From Persicimonas caeni (GTDB lineage: Bacteria > Myxococcota_A > Bradymonadia > Bradymonadales > Bradymonadaceae): DNA of 64,000 nt. The stretch's first letter is position 1; every line of letters begins with the position of its first letter. Below the pieces are notes generated by a model. That model was not told the DNA's origin. It saw only the letters and a list, made by a program, of their open reading frames with translations, and made no database searches. The stretch is taken from assembly GCF_006517175.1 (NCBI RefSeq), contig NZ_CP041186.1, positions 3,375,074-3,439,073 of the forward strand, read 5' to 3'. The translations under genes were made by a program, and so were the position numbers. This document shows positions 9,300 through 18,506 of this stretch, piece by piece.

Positions 9300-10673
9300 A
9301 TGAAACGCTTGTCTAAAACCCTCGCGCTCGTCTCCTTCGCCGGCCTCGCGACCACCGTGTCCCTGGCCGGCTGCGGTGATCAAAACTCGGATGCCGGCAA
9401 AACCGACGACGCGGCCCGAATGTCCGGCGGGGGCACCACTGTCTTCGATCAGTCCTCGCACGCGTTCACCCTGCCGGCGCCCGGCCTGACCGCCGAGGAA
9501 GATGAGCTGCATCTCGAGGGCGACGCGGCCTTCGAGGCTCAATTCGTCACCGCTCCTGCCGAGGTCAATCCCGGCCTGGGCCCGGTGTTCAACAACAACA
9601 GCTGCAACTCCTGCCATATCCGAAACGGACGCGGCATGCCTCGGCTGAGCGCCGGCGCGCTGCGCTCGCAGTTGTTGATCCGGGTGAGCCTGGCCGACGG
9701 CGAGGTCGACCCGACCGCCGGCAACGCCCCGGTGCCGGGGCTCGGTTTCCAGATCCAAGACCACGCCGTCTACGGCGAGGAGCCCGACGCCTACACCAGC
9801 CTCGAATGGGAAGAAATCCCCGGCGAGTACGCCGACGGCACCCCCTACAGCCTGCGCAAGCCGGTGGTCAGCGTCGAGCTTCCCGACGGCAGCTCGCTGC
9901 CCGACAATGTGCTGACCTCGCTTCGCCAGCCGCCTCCCATCTTTGGTCTGGGCCTGCTCGAGGAAGTCCCCGAGGAGACCCTTCTGGCGCTGGCCGACCC
10001 CGACGACGCCGACGGTGACGGCATCTCGGGGCGCCCCAACTACGTTTGGAGCGTCCGCGAGCAACAAGCAGTGATCGGCCGATTTGGCCTCAAAGCCAAC
10101 CAGCCCGACCTCGAGCAGCAGAGCGCAGCGGCTTACCACGACGATATGGGTGTGACGAACCCGGTCTTCCCCGGCGAAAATGGCACCACCGAAATCGACC
10201 AGAACACCCTCGACGCGTCGACGTTCTACTCGCAGTCACTAGGTGTGCCGGCCAGACGCCGGATCGACGACCCGCTGGTCCTGCAGGGCGAGAAACTCTT
10301 CGAGCAGGTCGGCTGCGCCGATTGCCACACGCCTACGCTCGAGACGGGCGACAGTGATATCGAAGTACTGGCGAACCAGACCTTCCACGCCTACACCGAT
10401 CTGCTACTGCACGACATGGGCGAAGGGTTGGCCGACAAGCGCCCCGACTTCGAAGCCGACGGCTACGAGTGGCGCACGCCGCCGCTGTGGGGCGTGGGGT
10501 TGACCCAGACGGTGCTCCCCGGCTCGGGCTACCTGCACGACGGTCGTGCACGCACGCTCGAGGAGGCGATCTTGTGGCACGGCGGCGAGGCCGAGGCCGC
10601 TCGAAATCAGTTCCGTGACGAACTCGACGCCTCGGAGCGCGAGGCGCTGGTCGCCTTCCTCCAGTCCCTGTGA
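9300..10673 (+). CDS. Di-heme oxidoreductase (DUF1111 / DHOR family) lipoprotein
   Basis: 457 residues with a lipoprotein leader (LAGCGDQ). There are two c-type heme sites: CNSCH in NNNSCNSCHIRNGRG near residue 100 and CADCH in GCADCHTPTLETG near residue 345. The EVPEETLLALADPDDADGDGISGRPN segment is typical of the DHOR family, once annotated as thiol oxidoreductase. Family members sit with imelysin genes in Fur-controlled operons of other proteobacteria, which matches the arrangement here. It probably carries out redox chemistry on iron or copper at the cell surface; that is inference. Confidence 0.9.
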   Translation: MKRLSKTLALVSFAGLATTVSLAGCGDQNSDAGKTDDAARMSGGGTTVFDQSSHAFTLPAPGLTAEEDELHLEGDAAFEAQFVTAPAEVNPGLGPVFNNNSCNSCHIRNGRGMPRLSAGALRSQLLIRVSLADGEVDPTAGNAPVPGLGFQIQDHAVYGEEPDAYTSLEWEEIPGEYADGTPYSLRKPVVSVELPDGSSLPDNVLTSLRQPPPIFGLGLLEEVPEETLLALADPDDADGDGISGRPNYVWSVREQQAVIGRFGLKANQPDLEQQSAAAYHDDMGVTNPVFPGENGTTEIDQNTLDASTFYSQSLGVPARRRIDDPLVLQGEKLFEQVGCADCHTPTLETGDSDIEVLANQTFHAYTDLLLHDMGEGLADKRPDFEADGYEWRTPPLWGVGLTQTVLPGSGYLHDGRARTLEEAILWHGGEAEAARNQFRDELDASEREALVAFLQSL

Positions 10674-10687
10674 CCAGCTCGTGATGA

Positions 10688-11182
10688 TCAGCTGATCGTG
10701 AGCACGCACGATCCTTGGAACTCGCCCTTGCGAAGCGCATCGAGCGCTTCGTTCGCCTCGCTCAAGTCGAACGTGGTGACCTCGGTGCGAATCGGCACCT
10801 TCGGGGCGAGTTCCAAAAACTCCACGCCGTCCTTGCGCTCCAAGTTGGCCACCGAGCGCACCACCCGCTCTCCCCACAAGATGTCATACGGAAACGCCGG
10901 GATCTCGCTCATGTGGATGCCCGCTCCCACGACGATGCCACCCTTTCTGACCGCCCGAAGCGAGACGGGCACAAGCTCGCCGACGGGGGCGAACAAGATC
11001 GCCGCGTCGAGCTCTTCAGGCGGCGTTTCATCGGCTCCCCCGGCCCACACTGCGCCCAATCGGCGCGCGAAGGCTTGTCCTTCCTCGTCTCCCGGGCGCG
11101 TAAAGGCGTAGACCTCTTTGCCTTCATAGAGCGCAACCTGGGTGAGGATATGAGCGGCCGAGCCGACTCCAACCATAACCAT
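10688..11182 (-). pseudogene. Truncated zinc-type alcohol dehydrogenase (C-terminal half only)
   Basis: From the ATG at 11182 the frame encodes only the nucleotide-binding and C-terminal part of an MDR alcohol dehydrogenase: VGVGSAAHILTQVALYEG, then AFTRPGDEEGQAFARRLGA, GGIVVGAGIHMSEIPAFPY and a normal C-terminal end. The catalytic N-terminal domain, with its zinc-binding Cys/His residues and about 170 residues long, is missing. Upstream the frame continues without homology and runs into the divergent lipoprotein gene. The GxGxxA loop reads GVGSAA. This looks like a deletion remnant, not a functional short enzyme, although its remaining half is well preserved, so the loss may be recent. Confidence 0.75.
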
Positions 11183-11254
11183 CTTCCCCAATGTTCTTAA
11201 ATTGAGTTTGCCTGTGAAGCTTTTCGCACAGCACGCACGAAAGGGGAGATTCTT

Positions 11255-11884
11255 ATGCAAAATCAAACAGCTAAGACATGGACACACCGCCTCGCCGGGT
11301 TGCTCGCGGCTCTGGGATTGGCATTCGGCGCCGCGGCTTGCGACAGCCCGGAAGAGGAGTACGAAGAGACCCACATGGAGACCACCGAGGCTGACGAGCA
11401 AGTCGGCATGCCGGTGGGCGAAGAACCGACCGAAGAGGAGGAGTTCGGCCTGGGGGAAGACCAAGAAGAGCAGCAAATGGGCCAGATGGACCAACAGCAG
11501 ATGGGCCAGATGGAAGGAGAGCAGCCTATCCCGCAGCTCGAGGCGAGCGACATCACCGACGAACAACTGGCGACCTACGCCGAGTTGAAGCTGCGCATCG
11601 AGCAGCAACGCGAGGAACAGCGTGGCCAGATCGGTGGCGGTCCGCCCGACGAGCTACCCGAACTGTCGCCCGAAGAGACCTCGATGATCCAGAACGCCGG
11701 CATGGAGACAGACCGCTTTCTGGCGATTCAGATGATGCTCGGCGAGGACCAACAGCTCCAGCAACGCTACCAGCAGGTCTTGCAAAAGATTCATGACCAG
11801 CCGGCCGATATGGAGCAGCAAGACATGCAGCAACAAGAAGAACAGGGGCAGCCGGCGACGCCTGACCAAGGTGAGAGTTACTGA
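11255..11884 (+). CDS. Glu/Gln-rich lipoprotein, possible DUF4168-like domain
   Basis: 209 residues with a lipoprotein leader (GAAACDSPEE) and a good ribosome binding site (AGGGGAG). Residues ~35-95 are acidic and contain repeated MGQM/QQQMGQM words. The region from SDITDEQLATYAELKLRIEQ to RFLAIQMMLGEDQQLQQRYQQVLQ resembles the short helical DUF4168 pattern of secreted proteins. The tail is again Gln-rich. It is very likely anchored in the envelope; the function is unknown. It is divergent from the truncated dehydrogenase. Confidence 0.7.
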   Translation: MQNQTAKTWTHRLAGLLAALGLAFGAAACDSPEEEYEETHMETTEADEQVGMPVGEEPTEEEEFGLGEDQEEQQMGQMDQQQMGQMEGEQPIPQLEASDITDEQLATYAELKLRIEQQREEQRGQIGGGPPDELPELSPEETSMIQNAGMETDRFLAIQMMLGEDQQLQQRYQQVLQKIHDQPADMEQQDMQQQEEQGQPATPDQGESY

Positions 11885-11968
11885 GTGAGGTGACAGCGAC
11901 TGAGACGTCGTGAGCTGAAAACCCACCAACAACAACGACGCGAGGGCATCCCTGGCGGTGCTACACGA

Positions 11969-14923
11969 CTAGTTCAGCACCGTCTTGGGGGTGTCCTCGT
12001 CGTCGATCGCCCACTTTTGCTCGGCGCGCATCATTTTCTCGATGTCGGCCGCGGGCACAGGCTTGCTGAAGTAGTAACCCTGGCCGTAAGGGCAGCCGAG
12101 GTCCTTCAAGAATTTCCACTGCTCGATCGTCTCGATTCCCTCGGCCAACGAGTGCATGCGGAAGTTGCGAGCCAGTTGGATGACCGTGGTCACGATGTTG
12201 GCGTCGCGGTCGTTCTTGGGCACGCCGCGCACAAAGGAGCGGTCGATCTTGAGGGTGCGCACCGGCATATGCTTGAGACGCTCGAGCGACGAGTAGCCGG
12301 TGCCAAAATCGTCGATCGAAATCTTCAAACCCCGTGCGCGCATCTCCTCCATGATCTGGGAGATATGCGACGGATCCATCATCGTGGCGCTCTCGGTGAT
12401 CTCGAATTCGACGAGATCCGGCGACAGGTCGTGACGCTCGATGGCGTCGGTGATCTTGTCGAGCGTGTCGTCTCGCCAGAGTTGCCGCGCCGACAGGTTG
12501 ATCGCCGAGTACAACGACATCCCCTTGTCTTCCCACTCGCGAAGCTGACGACAGACCTCGTCGATGACCCAGTCGCCAATGGGCACGATCAGCCCGGTCT
12601 CCTCGGCCACCGGGATGAAGACGCCTGGCGAAACCAGCCCCTTCTCGGGGGACTTCCACCGGATCAACGCCTCGACGCCGATCAGACTGCCGTCGCGCAG
12701 GTCGATGATCGGCTGGTAATAGACCAAAAATTCTTTGCGCTCGAGCGCGCGGTGCAGCCGCGTATTGAGCGACAGCAGTTGCTGCTGGCGTTGGGCGAGC
12801 TCACCTGCGTAGAAGCAGTAGCCGCTTCTGCCCATCTCTTTGGACCGGTTCATCGCCCGGTGGGCGTGCTTGACCAGCGTGTCGGCGTCGTCGGCGTCAT
12901 TCGGATAGAGGCTAATGCCGATGCTGACGGTCACATACGACTCTTGGCCCAGTAGCGTCACCGGCGCCTTCATCGCTTCGAGCAGCTCGTCGGCGCGTTT
13001 TCCTGCGGCTGCGCTCTGCTCCGACTCACTGGCCCCCGCCTCGGCGATGTCGGGCACATAGATCAAATACTCGTCGGCGTTGGGGCGAGCGAGCAGCGCG
13101 TCCTCTCCGAAGATCTTTCGCAGCCGCTCGGCGACCTCGACAATAAGCTCGTCGCCTGCCTCGTGACCCAAGATGTCGTTGACCAGATGAAAGCGGTCGA
13201 CGTCGACGTACAACAGCGCCGCAGTGGTGCACTCTCCCTTCTCTTGGCATGCATCCAACCTTTCTTGGAGCTCCTCGAGGAAGTGCGTACGGTTGGGAAG
13301 TCCGGTCATCGTGTCGTAATAGGCGACATATTCCAGACGCTCTTCGGCACGCTTTCGCTCGGTGATATCGACCAATACACCGGCCACGCCCACAGGCTCG
13401 CCGTCCTCGTCGCGCTGGATGTGCCCGCGGTCTTCGAACCACAACTTTTGGCGCCCGTCGGCGTGCCACAGGCGGTACTCGATGACGTACTCGTCGCGAT
13501 CTTCGAGTTGGGCGAAGACCTCCCTTTCGATCCGCTGGCGATCCGAAGGCTCCATCTGCTTCCACCACAGCTTCGGATCGGCGATGCACTGCTCGGAGGT
13601 AAAGCCGAGCAGCCCCTCGACCGCCGGGCTCACGTAGCGGATTTTGAAGTCCGGGTAGGAGACCAGATACATGATGTCTGGCACCGTCTCGACGAGCTGA
13701 CGGAAGCGCTGCTCGGATTCTTTGACGTCGTCGAGCAACTGCTGGCGCTGCAGGGCCACGCCGATCTGGCGCGCGATCGCTTCGGCGAGCGGCACGTGGC
13801 GATCTTCGAAAGCGCCCGTGCGCTCGAAGATGCCCAGGCTAAGTACTCCGACGCAATCTCCTGCGACCATCACCGGGCATGAAAGCCCACTTCCGACTCC
13901 CGCCTTGGCAAGGCCCAGGTTCGGCGCGTCGACCTCGGCGTAGTCCGACACGATGATGGGAGATTCGGACTCGAAGACCCTGCCGGCCAAGCCGCGAGTG
14001 ACCTCGAAAGGCTCGGTCAACCCTGGAATGTCATCGGGTGAAGCTCCCACGGCCCAGCGATAGGAGACCATGCCGTCTTCGTCGCGAAGGGCCACTCCGC
14101 CAATATCGGCGCCGGTCACCATCAAGGCGGCGCTGACCGCCTTTTGACCCAGCTTGTCGATATTCATCTCCTGAGACAGGCTCTCGATGACCTCTCCCAG
14201 ACCTTCGACATGCTCGCGGGCCTCTTCGACCGCGCGCAAATCCTGGTAGTCGCCGACATACGCGATGACTTCCCCGCGCTCGTTTTGAATGGGGGCCACG
14301 CTCAAGCGCACCGGCATGGAGCTGCCGTCTTTGGTACGGCGAAGTACTTCGCCGCTCCACAGCCCGCTGCGCTTGGCCTCTTGGAGCACATAAACCGGTT
14401 GGAGTTCCTGAGGCTGTCCAGCCACCGCCAAAAACTCGGTGGTCTGACCACAAACCTCCTCCATCGCGTAGCCAAAGAGCTCGGTAAACGCCTGATTGAC
14501 TTGAAGAATGCGATCATCGAGGTCGACGATGATCACCCCGTTGGCCACCGTCTCGACGATCCCTTCGAGCTGGCGCTCTTGATCTTCGAGACGTGACTGC
14601 CAACTTTCGAGCGAGGAGTGGTGCTTGCGCACCAAAAAGAAGAGCACCACTGCGGTGATCAGCACAAAGCCAGTCTCGGGCAACACGTCCCACACCAGCG
14701 ACTGTGGCGAGTCGCTGACCAACTCGTCAATCGCCACCTGCGAACCCGCAATCCACACGATGCCGCTGACGGCGTAGCCGAAAACAAGTGTGACGCTAGA
14801 AACTCCCCCAGGTTTCGTTTGATTGTGACCGTTTTGTGGTGCGGTCATTCTCAATGCCGGAGCTCGAGACTTCTTCTTTCTATGCTCTTTTTCAACAGTA
14901 TAGACGATCTCACGTGAGTGCAC
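11969..14923 (-). CDS. Membrane-anchored PAS-GAF-PAS-GGDEF-EAL protein, probable c-di-GMP phosphodiesterase
   Basis: 984 residues from a GTG at 14923; an ATG at 14848 is an equally possible start. Two transmembrane segments near 40-65 and 80-97 lead into PAS (~120-235), GAF (~245-395), PAS (~405-530), GGDEF (~545-705) and EAL (~715-970) domains. The GGDEF signature reads RPNADEYLIYV, so the cyclase site is degenerate. The EAL domain keeps VEALIRW, the DDFGTGYSSL loop and EGIET, so it is probably an active c-di-GMP phosphodiesterase with a regulatory GGDEF. The sensing domains suggest control by small ligands or redox state. Confidence 0.9.
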   Translation of the reverse strand: MHSREIVYTVEKEHRKKKSRAPALRMTAPQNGHNQTKPGGVSSVTLVFGYAVSGIVWIAGSQVAIDELVSDSPQSLVWDVLPETGFVLITAVVLFFLVRKHHSSLESWQSRLEDQERQLEGIVETVANGVIIVDLDDRILQVNQAFTELFGYAMEEVCGQTTEFLAVAGQPQELQPVYVLQEAKRSGLWSGEVLRRTKDGSSMPVRLSVAPIQNERGEVIAYVGDYQDLRAVEEAREHVEGLGEVIESLSQEMNIDKLGQKAVSAALMVTGADIGGVALRDEDGMVSYRWAVGASPDDIPGLTEPFEVTRGLAGRVFESESPIIVSDYAEVDAPNLGLAKAGVGSGLSCPVMVAGDCVGVLSLGIFERTGAFEDRHVPLAEAIARQIGVALQRQQLLDDVKESEQRFRQLVETVPDIMYLVSYPDFKIRYVSPAVEGLLGFTSEQCIADPKLWWKQMEPSDRQRIEREVFAQLEDRDEYVIEYRLWHADGRQKLWFEDRGHIQRDEDGEPVGVAGVLVDITERKRAEERLEYVAYYDTMTGLPNRTHFLEELQERLDACQEKGECTTAALLYVDVDRFHLVNDILGHEAGDELIVEVAERLRKIFGEDALLARPNADEYLIYVPDIAEAGASESEQSAAAGKRADELLEAMKAPVTLLGQESYVTVSIGISLYPNDADDADTLVKHAHRAMNRSKEMGRSGYCFYAGELAQRQQQLLSLNTRLHRALERKEFLVYYQPIIDLRDGSLIGVEALIRWKSPEKGLVSPGVFIPVAEETGLIVPIGDWVIDEVCRQLREWEDKGMSLYSAINLSARQLWRDDTLDKITDAIERHDLSPDLVEFEITESATMMDPSHISQIMEEMRARGLKISIDDFGTGYSSLERLKHMPVRTLKIDRSFVRGVPKNDRDANIVTTVIQLARNFRMHSLAEGIETIEQWKFLKDLGCPYGQGYYFSKPVPAADIEKMMRAEQKWAIDDEDTPKTVLN

Positions 14924-15152
14924 GCCCGTAAAGCATCCTGTTATTTAAGTTCAACATCTTGTTCTCTAGTAACAACAACCCCCGGCTCGCTGCTTCTCGG
15001 GAAACGTTGCACTCTCTCACGTGGTTAAGAATGTGCGTGATCTAATAGTACTGATTAGTGTGGTACTAGACGAGTAAAATTTCAACATAATTGAAGAATT
15101 TTAGTTAAACTGGAATGATTTGGCCGATCCGCCGACCCCTCGAGAACTCGAA
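14924..15152. promoter_or_regulatory. AT-rich divergent promoter region
   Basis: It lies between the GGDEF/EAL gene and the methyltransferase gene. It is AT-rich from 14940 to 15120 and holds nested dyads, CTAAT...ATTAG (15042-15058) and TAGTAC...GTACTA, which could be an operator. No regulator is identified. Confidence 0.4.
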
Positions 15153-15929
15153 ATGACTGAACAAGCCAAGACAACCCGCGACGTCCTCGGAGACGAAGAA
15201 CTCACGATCTTACAGCACGAGCGAGGCTATCGTTTCGGCCTCGACGCGCTTTTATTGGCCACGGACCTGCCCGAAATGGGTGCCGCGCCCACGATCGTGG
15301 AGCTGGGCGCCGCCCAGGGTATCGTCTCCCTGTGCGTAGCGCGTCAATGGGAGGAGGCCCGCGTGGTCGCCGTGGAGAGGCAAGATTCGCTCTTCGGACT
15401 TTTGGAGCAAAATATCGCTCTAAACAATTTGTCCGAGAGGGTCGATGCGGTACATGGCGATGTGCGTGATTTTCGCGACCTGTTCGACGCGCACTCGGCC
15501 GACCTGGTGGTGTGCAACCCGCCGTATTTTCGCCAGGGGGAGCGCCGCCCGAGCAGCCACGCCCAGCGCGCAGCGGCGCGTCACGAACTACATGGCGAGC
15601 TCGCCGACTTTGTCGACGCGGCCCGGTATGTGTTGGGCCAGCGCGGTCGTCTCAAGGTCATCTTGCCGCCGATTCGCCTGGCCGACCTGATGCACGCCGC
15701 CGAGGGCACCGATTTGACCTTCGAGTCGATGCGCTTTTTCCACTCGCGAGAGGACACCGACGCCTACTTGGTCGAATCGGTGCTTCGCCGCGGAGGCGCC
15801 CCCGATCTCAAGGTGCGCCCGCCACTTTACATCTACCAAAACGCCCACGACTATACCGAAGAGGTCCAACGGCGCATCGAACAGGCGCCGCGGCCTCAAT
15901 CACGCACTCGCGACGATGCGACCCCATGA
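15153..15929 (+). CDS. SAM-dependent methyltransferase, TrmN6-like (tRNA adenine-N6)
   Basis: 258 residues from the ATG at 15153; a TTG at 15120 in the same frame is an alternative. Near the N-terminus GYRFGLDALLLA is the typical start of TrmN6/HemK-like enzymes. Motif I is IVELGAAQGIVSL (48-60) and the amino-methyltransferase motif NPPYF is at 122-126. The length and motifs fit tRNA1(Val) adenine-37 N6 methyltransferase, although rRNA or protein targets cannot be excluded. Its stop overlaps the next gene's ATG by four bases. Confidence 0.82.
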   Translation: MTEQAKTTRDVLGDEELTILQHERGYRFGLDALLLATDLPEMGAAPTIVELGAAQGIVSLCVARQWEEARVVAVERQDSLFGLLEQNIALNNLSERVDAVHGDVRDFRDLFDAHSADLVVCNPPYFRQGERRPSSHAQRAAARHELHGELADFVDAARYVLGQRGRLKVILPPIRLADLMHAAEGTDLTFESMRFFHSREDTDAYLVESVLRRGGAPDLKVRPPLYIYQNAHDYTEEVQRRIEQAPRPQSRTRDDATP

Positions 15930-16357
15930 ACACTCGCCTCCACACCTTGCTAGGCTGCCTGTGCTCGGTCTTCTTGGGACTGACGACGGCATGCTCGACC
16001 CCCGGCCCCCCCGTCGATCCGCTCGAAGAGGCGTTCTCGGAGAGCAAAGAGGCGGTCTTGGCTGGTGTCGAAGAGGGATTCGAAGAGTCGGAGAGCGTCG
16101 ACGAGTATGTGGTCACCGCCCGCCTCAACCCGTGTCGATGTGAAGCGCCGGCCCACGAAATCTACATTCATGGCCGGTGGACGCGCGTCTTTTTGGAGGG
16201 TGATAAGAAAACGCTCACTGCGGTCGACAAACATCTCGGCGATGATTCGCTGACCTTGGCGACCGTCGAGCTTCGAGGCGCGCTATCGGGCGATGAGGCG
16301 ACCTCGAATGGCGTCGAATTTCCCGCCTTCGAGATCCGCCAAATCGAGAAAGAATAG
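15926..16357 (+). CDS. Small lipoprotein of unknown function
   Basis: 143 residues, starting inside the methyltransferase stop codon (ATGA overlap). The leader ends LTTACSTPG, a lipoprotein-type site. The mature part carries CRCEAPAHEIYIHGRWTRVFLEG, a beta-rich pattern; a CxC motif is the only notable feature. Coupled translation with the methyltransferase suggests co-expression and not necessarily a shared function. Confidence 0.75.
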   Translation: MNTRLHTLLGCLCSVFLGLTTACSTPGPPVDPLEEAFSESKEAVLAGVEEGFEESESVDEYVVTARLNPCRCEAPAHEIYIHGRWTRVFLEGDKKTLTAVDKHLGDDSLTLATVELRGALSGDEATSNGVEFPAFEIRQIEKE

Positions 16358-16371
16358 AAGGACGTCGAGCA

Positions 16372-17370
16372 TTATTTGGGCCGCAGCGGCGCCCGATCGT
16401 CTTCGACGTCGACCCCGTAGCGGCGTGCCAAGCCCTCACCTTCGGCGTCGATCATGCGAGCGCGCACAAGCTCGTCCATCGGCGCTCTGTAGCGCTCGAG
16501 CTGTAAGACGAGTTCCGCCAAATCGTCGATGTGGTGACCGAGGTCGCGCTCGATGAACTCGATGACGGTGGGAGCATTGTGCATCGCCGCCGGCGCGCTG
16601 TTCATGAAGTTGTTCAGGAATCGCAACGCCCGTCGAAGGGTCCAGTCGCCGCGCTTTTTGACGGGCTTGCCGCGGTTGGGAAGCAGGGTGTCGACCTGGA
16701 GCTTTTGCAGCCGCTCCAAGCTGATCAGGTAGGCTTGGACTTCCTCCATGTGCGCGGGAAGGCCGCTTGCCGAAAAGTCGCCGCCGAAAAGGGTGTGTTT
16801 TTGGGCATCATATAGGGCGACGTGGCCCGCAGCCGGCCCGGGAGTGGCCATCACTTCGAGCCGAAACGAGCCCGCCGCTACCACATGGCCGCTGCGCACA
16901 GGAATGAACCGAAGGTTCGAGGGCATGGGCGGATAATACGCCGACAAATAAGCGTCGACGGACTCCAGATCCTCCTCGTTGTAGCTCTCCTCTTGGGCGA
17001 CGACGCGCTCGGCGAGCGAGCGAATCTCGGCGCGCCGAGCCTCGAGATGTGCCTCGAAATCGGACGGCTCGCCCATGTCGGGGCTGAAGACAAAGTGGTC
17101 GACGTTGGGAAGATTGGCCGCCGCGCCCAACACCTCGACGTTCCAACTGGTGTAGACAATGCGCTCGAGGTCGGCGATCTCCACGTCGAGCTCGCGCAGC
17201 GCGCGGCACAGCTCATCGAACTGCGACGGATGGCCGGCATTGACCAGAGCCGGCGCCTCACCGTGCAGCAGGTAGACGTTGGTCGGCTCGCTCGCCAGCG
17301 ACGGCAAGCCCTGCGGCTTACTCAGCTCGATCCGCGAAATGTGTTCCGTCACTCGCTCTGTGCGGGCCAA
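16372..17370 (-). CDS. Metallo-beta-lactamase-fold protein lacking the metal-binding residues
   Basis: 332 residues from a TTG at 17370 with AGGA upstream. The fold order is that of MBL hydrolases with a C-terminal helical extension (GloB/RNase Z-like, LACTB2-like), but the metal sites are altered. The expected THxHxDH stretch reads YTSWNVEVLGAAA, the second ligand region reads ATPGPAAGHVALYD, and the last His region reads LPNRGKP. Only FGGDFSAS keeps its Asp. The start region LVNAGHPSQ replaces LIDTG. It is therefore probably a pseudo-enzyme or a protein with another function, kept intact as an open frame. Confidence 0.75.
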   Translation of the reverse strand: MARTERVTEHISRIELSKPQGLPSLASEPTNVYLLHGEAPALVNAGHPSQFDELCRALRELDVEIADLERIVYTSWNVEVLGAAANLPNVDHFVFSPDMGEPSDFEAHLEARRAEIRSLAERVVAQEESYNEEDLESVDAYLSAYYPPMPSNLRFIPVRSGHVVAAGSFRLEVMATPGPAAGHVALYDAQKHTLFGGDFSASGLPAHMEEVQAYLISLERLQKLQVDTLLPNRGKPVKKRGDWTLRRALRFLNNFMNSAPAAMHNAPTVIEFIERDLGHHIDDLAELVLQLERYRAPMDELVRARMIDAEGEGLARRYGVDVEDDRAPLRPK

Positions 17371-17386
17371 CTCGATTCCTCGATCT

Positions 17387-18217
17387 CTATCCTTGATAAG
17401 TAAACCGCAGCTCGTAATCGCACAGATAGAAGACGTCGCCCTCTTCGATGCGCTTCGACTCGATGCGGTTGCCGCGGAACTCGATGCCGTTCGTCGAGTC
17501 GAGATCTTTGATGTAGTAGTTGCCGTTGCGATGGATGATCGCGCAGTGCTTGCGCGAGATATTACCGTCGCGAATGGTCAGATCCGTGTGCTGGCTGCCG
17601 CGACCGATGACGAATTTGTCCGAGTCGATCACGTAACGGTTGTTGTTGAAGATCATATACAGCGGGGCCTGTTGGGCCTGCTGCTGACCAAAACCGCTGC
17701 CGCGCGGGCTCTGGTGGGTCGGGCGCTGCTGTTGCCCGTAATTTTGCTGGCCGGGGCGCGGCGGGGGAGGCGGAGGACCGCCTGGACCACGCTGCTGGGG
17801 CTGCTGGGGCTGCTGGGGCGGCCCAGACGGCCCGCCGAAGCCCTGGTTTTGCTGGCCGTTGCCGCCGCGCACCGCCGGCACCCGCTGGAAGGTGCGATGG
17901 TCCATCCCGGAGCCACCTTGAGGTCCGCCCATATTCTGCTGGGGCGCACTCTGGTGTTGATTGCTCTGATATTGAGGCCCGCCGCGACCGTTGTTGGGCT
18001 GTCCTTGGCCCCAACCGCTCGAGCTGCGCTGCTGGCCACCGTTGGGCCCAGCACCTTCACCCGGCGAGTAGTCGCGACTGCGCGCATAGAGGCGCATCGA
18101 CTCGTTGATCAGGTAGTCCATCGAGCAGCCCAGCTCTTGGGTCATCTGCTCGAAGAGCTCCCAAAGGTAGTCGCGGCAATAAAAGCTACGAAGCGTCTTT
18201 CGATTCTGGTCGGTCAT
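17387..18217 (-). CDS. FHA-domain protein with N-terminal ribbon-helix-helix-like segment
   Basis: 276 residues from the ATG at 18217, which has GGGGAAAG six bases upstream; this site rules out the ATG at 18235, which contains it. Residues 1-50 (RSFYCRDYLWELFEQM...MDYLINESMRLYARSR) resemble a ribbon-helix-helix or similar small helical domain. Residues ~55-185 are a Gly/Pro/Gln-rich linker. The C-terminal FHA domain holds FVIGRGSQHTDLTI, ISRKHCAI and DLDSTNGIEFRG, the phosphothreonine-binding core. It likely links Ser/Thr kinase signalling to DNA or a partner. No kinase is nearby. Confidence 0.88.
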   Translation of the reverse strand: MTDQNRKTLRSFYCRDYLWELFEQMTQELGCSMDYLINESMRLYARSRDYSPGEGAGPNGGQQRSSSGWGQGQPNNGRGGPQYQSNQHQSAPQQNMGGPQGGSGMDHRTFQRVPAVRGGNGQQNQGFGGPSGPPQQPQQPQQRGPGGPPPPPPRPGQQNYGQQQRPTHQSPRGSGFGQQQAQQAPLYMIFNNNRYVIDSDKFVIGRGSQHTDLTIRDGNISRKHCAIIHRNGNYYIKDLDSTNGIEFRGNRIESKRIEEGDVFYLCDYELRFTYQG

Positions 18218-18506
18218 CGAGAACTTTCCCCTCATGACTTGGGGAACACAGCGCTCTGCGGTCCCGTGCGCGGAGCGACTTCGGCGTCATCTTGGCTTCT
18301 GCCAACGATTGGGCACGTTAGCATATTGTATGGAAAAGTGTCCAGAATTGGGTTGTCGGTTCTCGTGGCATGTCGACGAGTTGTCCTCACATTCGAGTTC
18401 GTCGCTGACGACTCCGGTTGCAAATGTTCCCGGTTCTTGGTTTTTGGTTCTTGGCTTCGCCTGTCACCTGTTGCAGCTCCCAGACCACTAGGCCTCCGAT
18501 CACGCC
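18218..18506. other. Divergent intergenic region with G/T-rich tract
   Basis: The gap contains a G/T-rich word repeat at about 18426-18464 (GGTTCTTGG, then TTTTTGGTTCTTGG), similar to the tracts at 6483 and 31468. No terminator or clear operator is seen, and no gene. Confidence 0.45.

Noticed and set aside
11183-11608. N-terminal extension of the truncated alcohol dehydrogenase
   Set aside because: It has no dehydrogenase motifs and is antisense to the lipoprotein gene.
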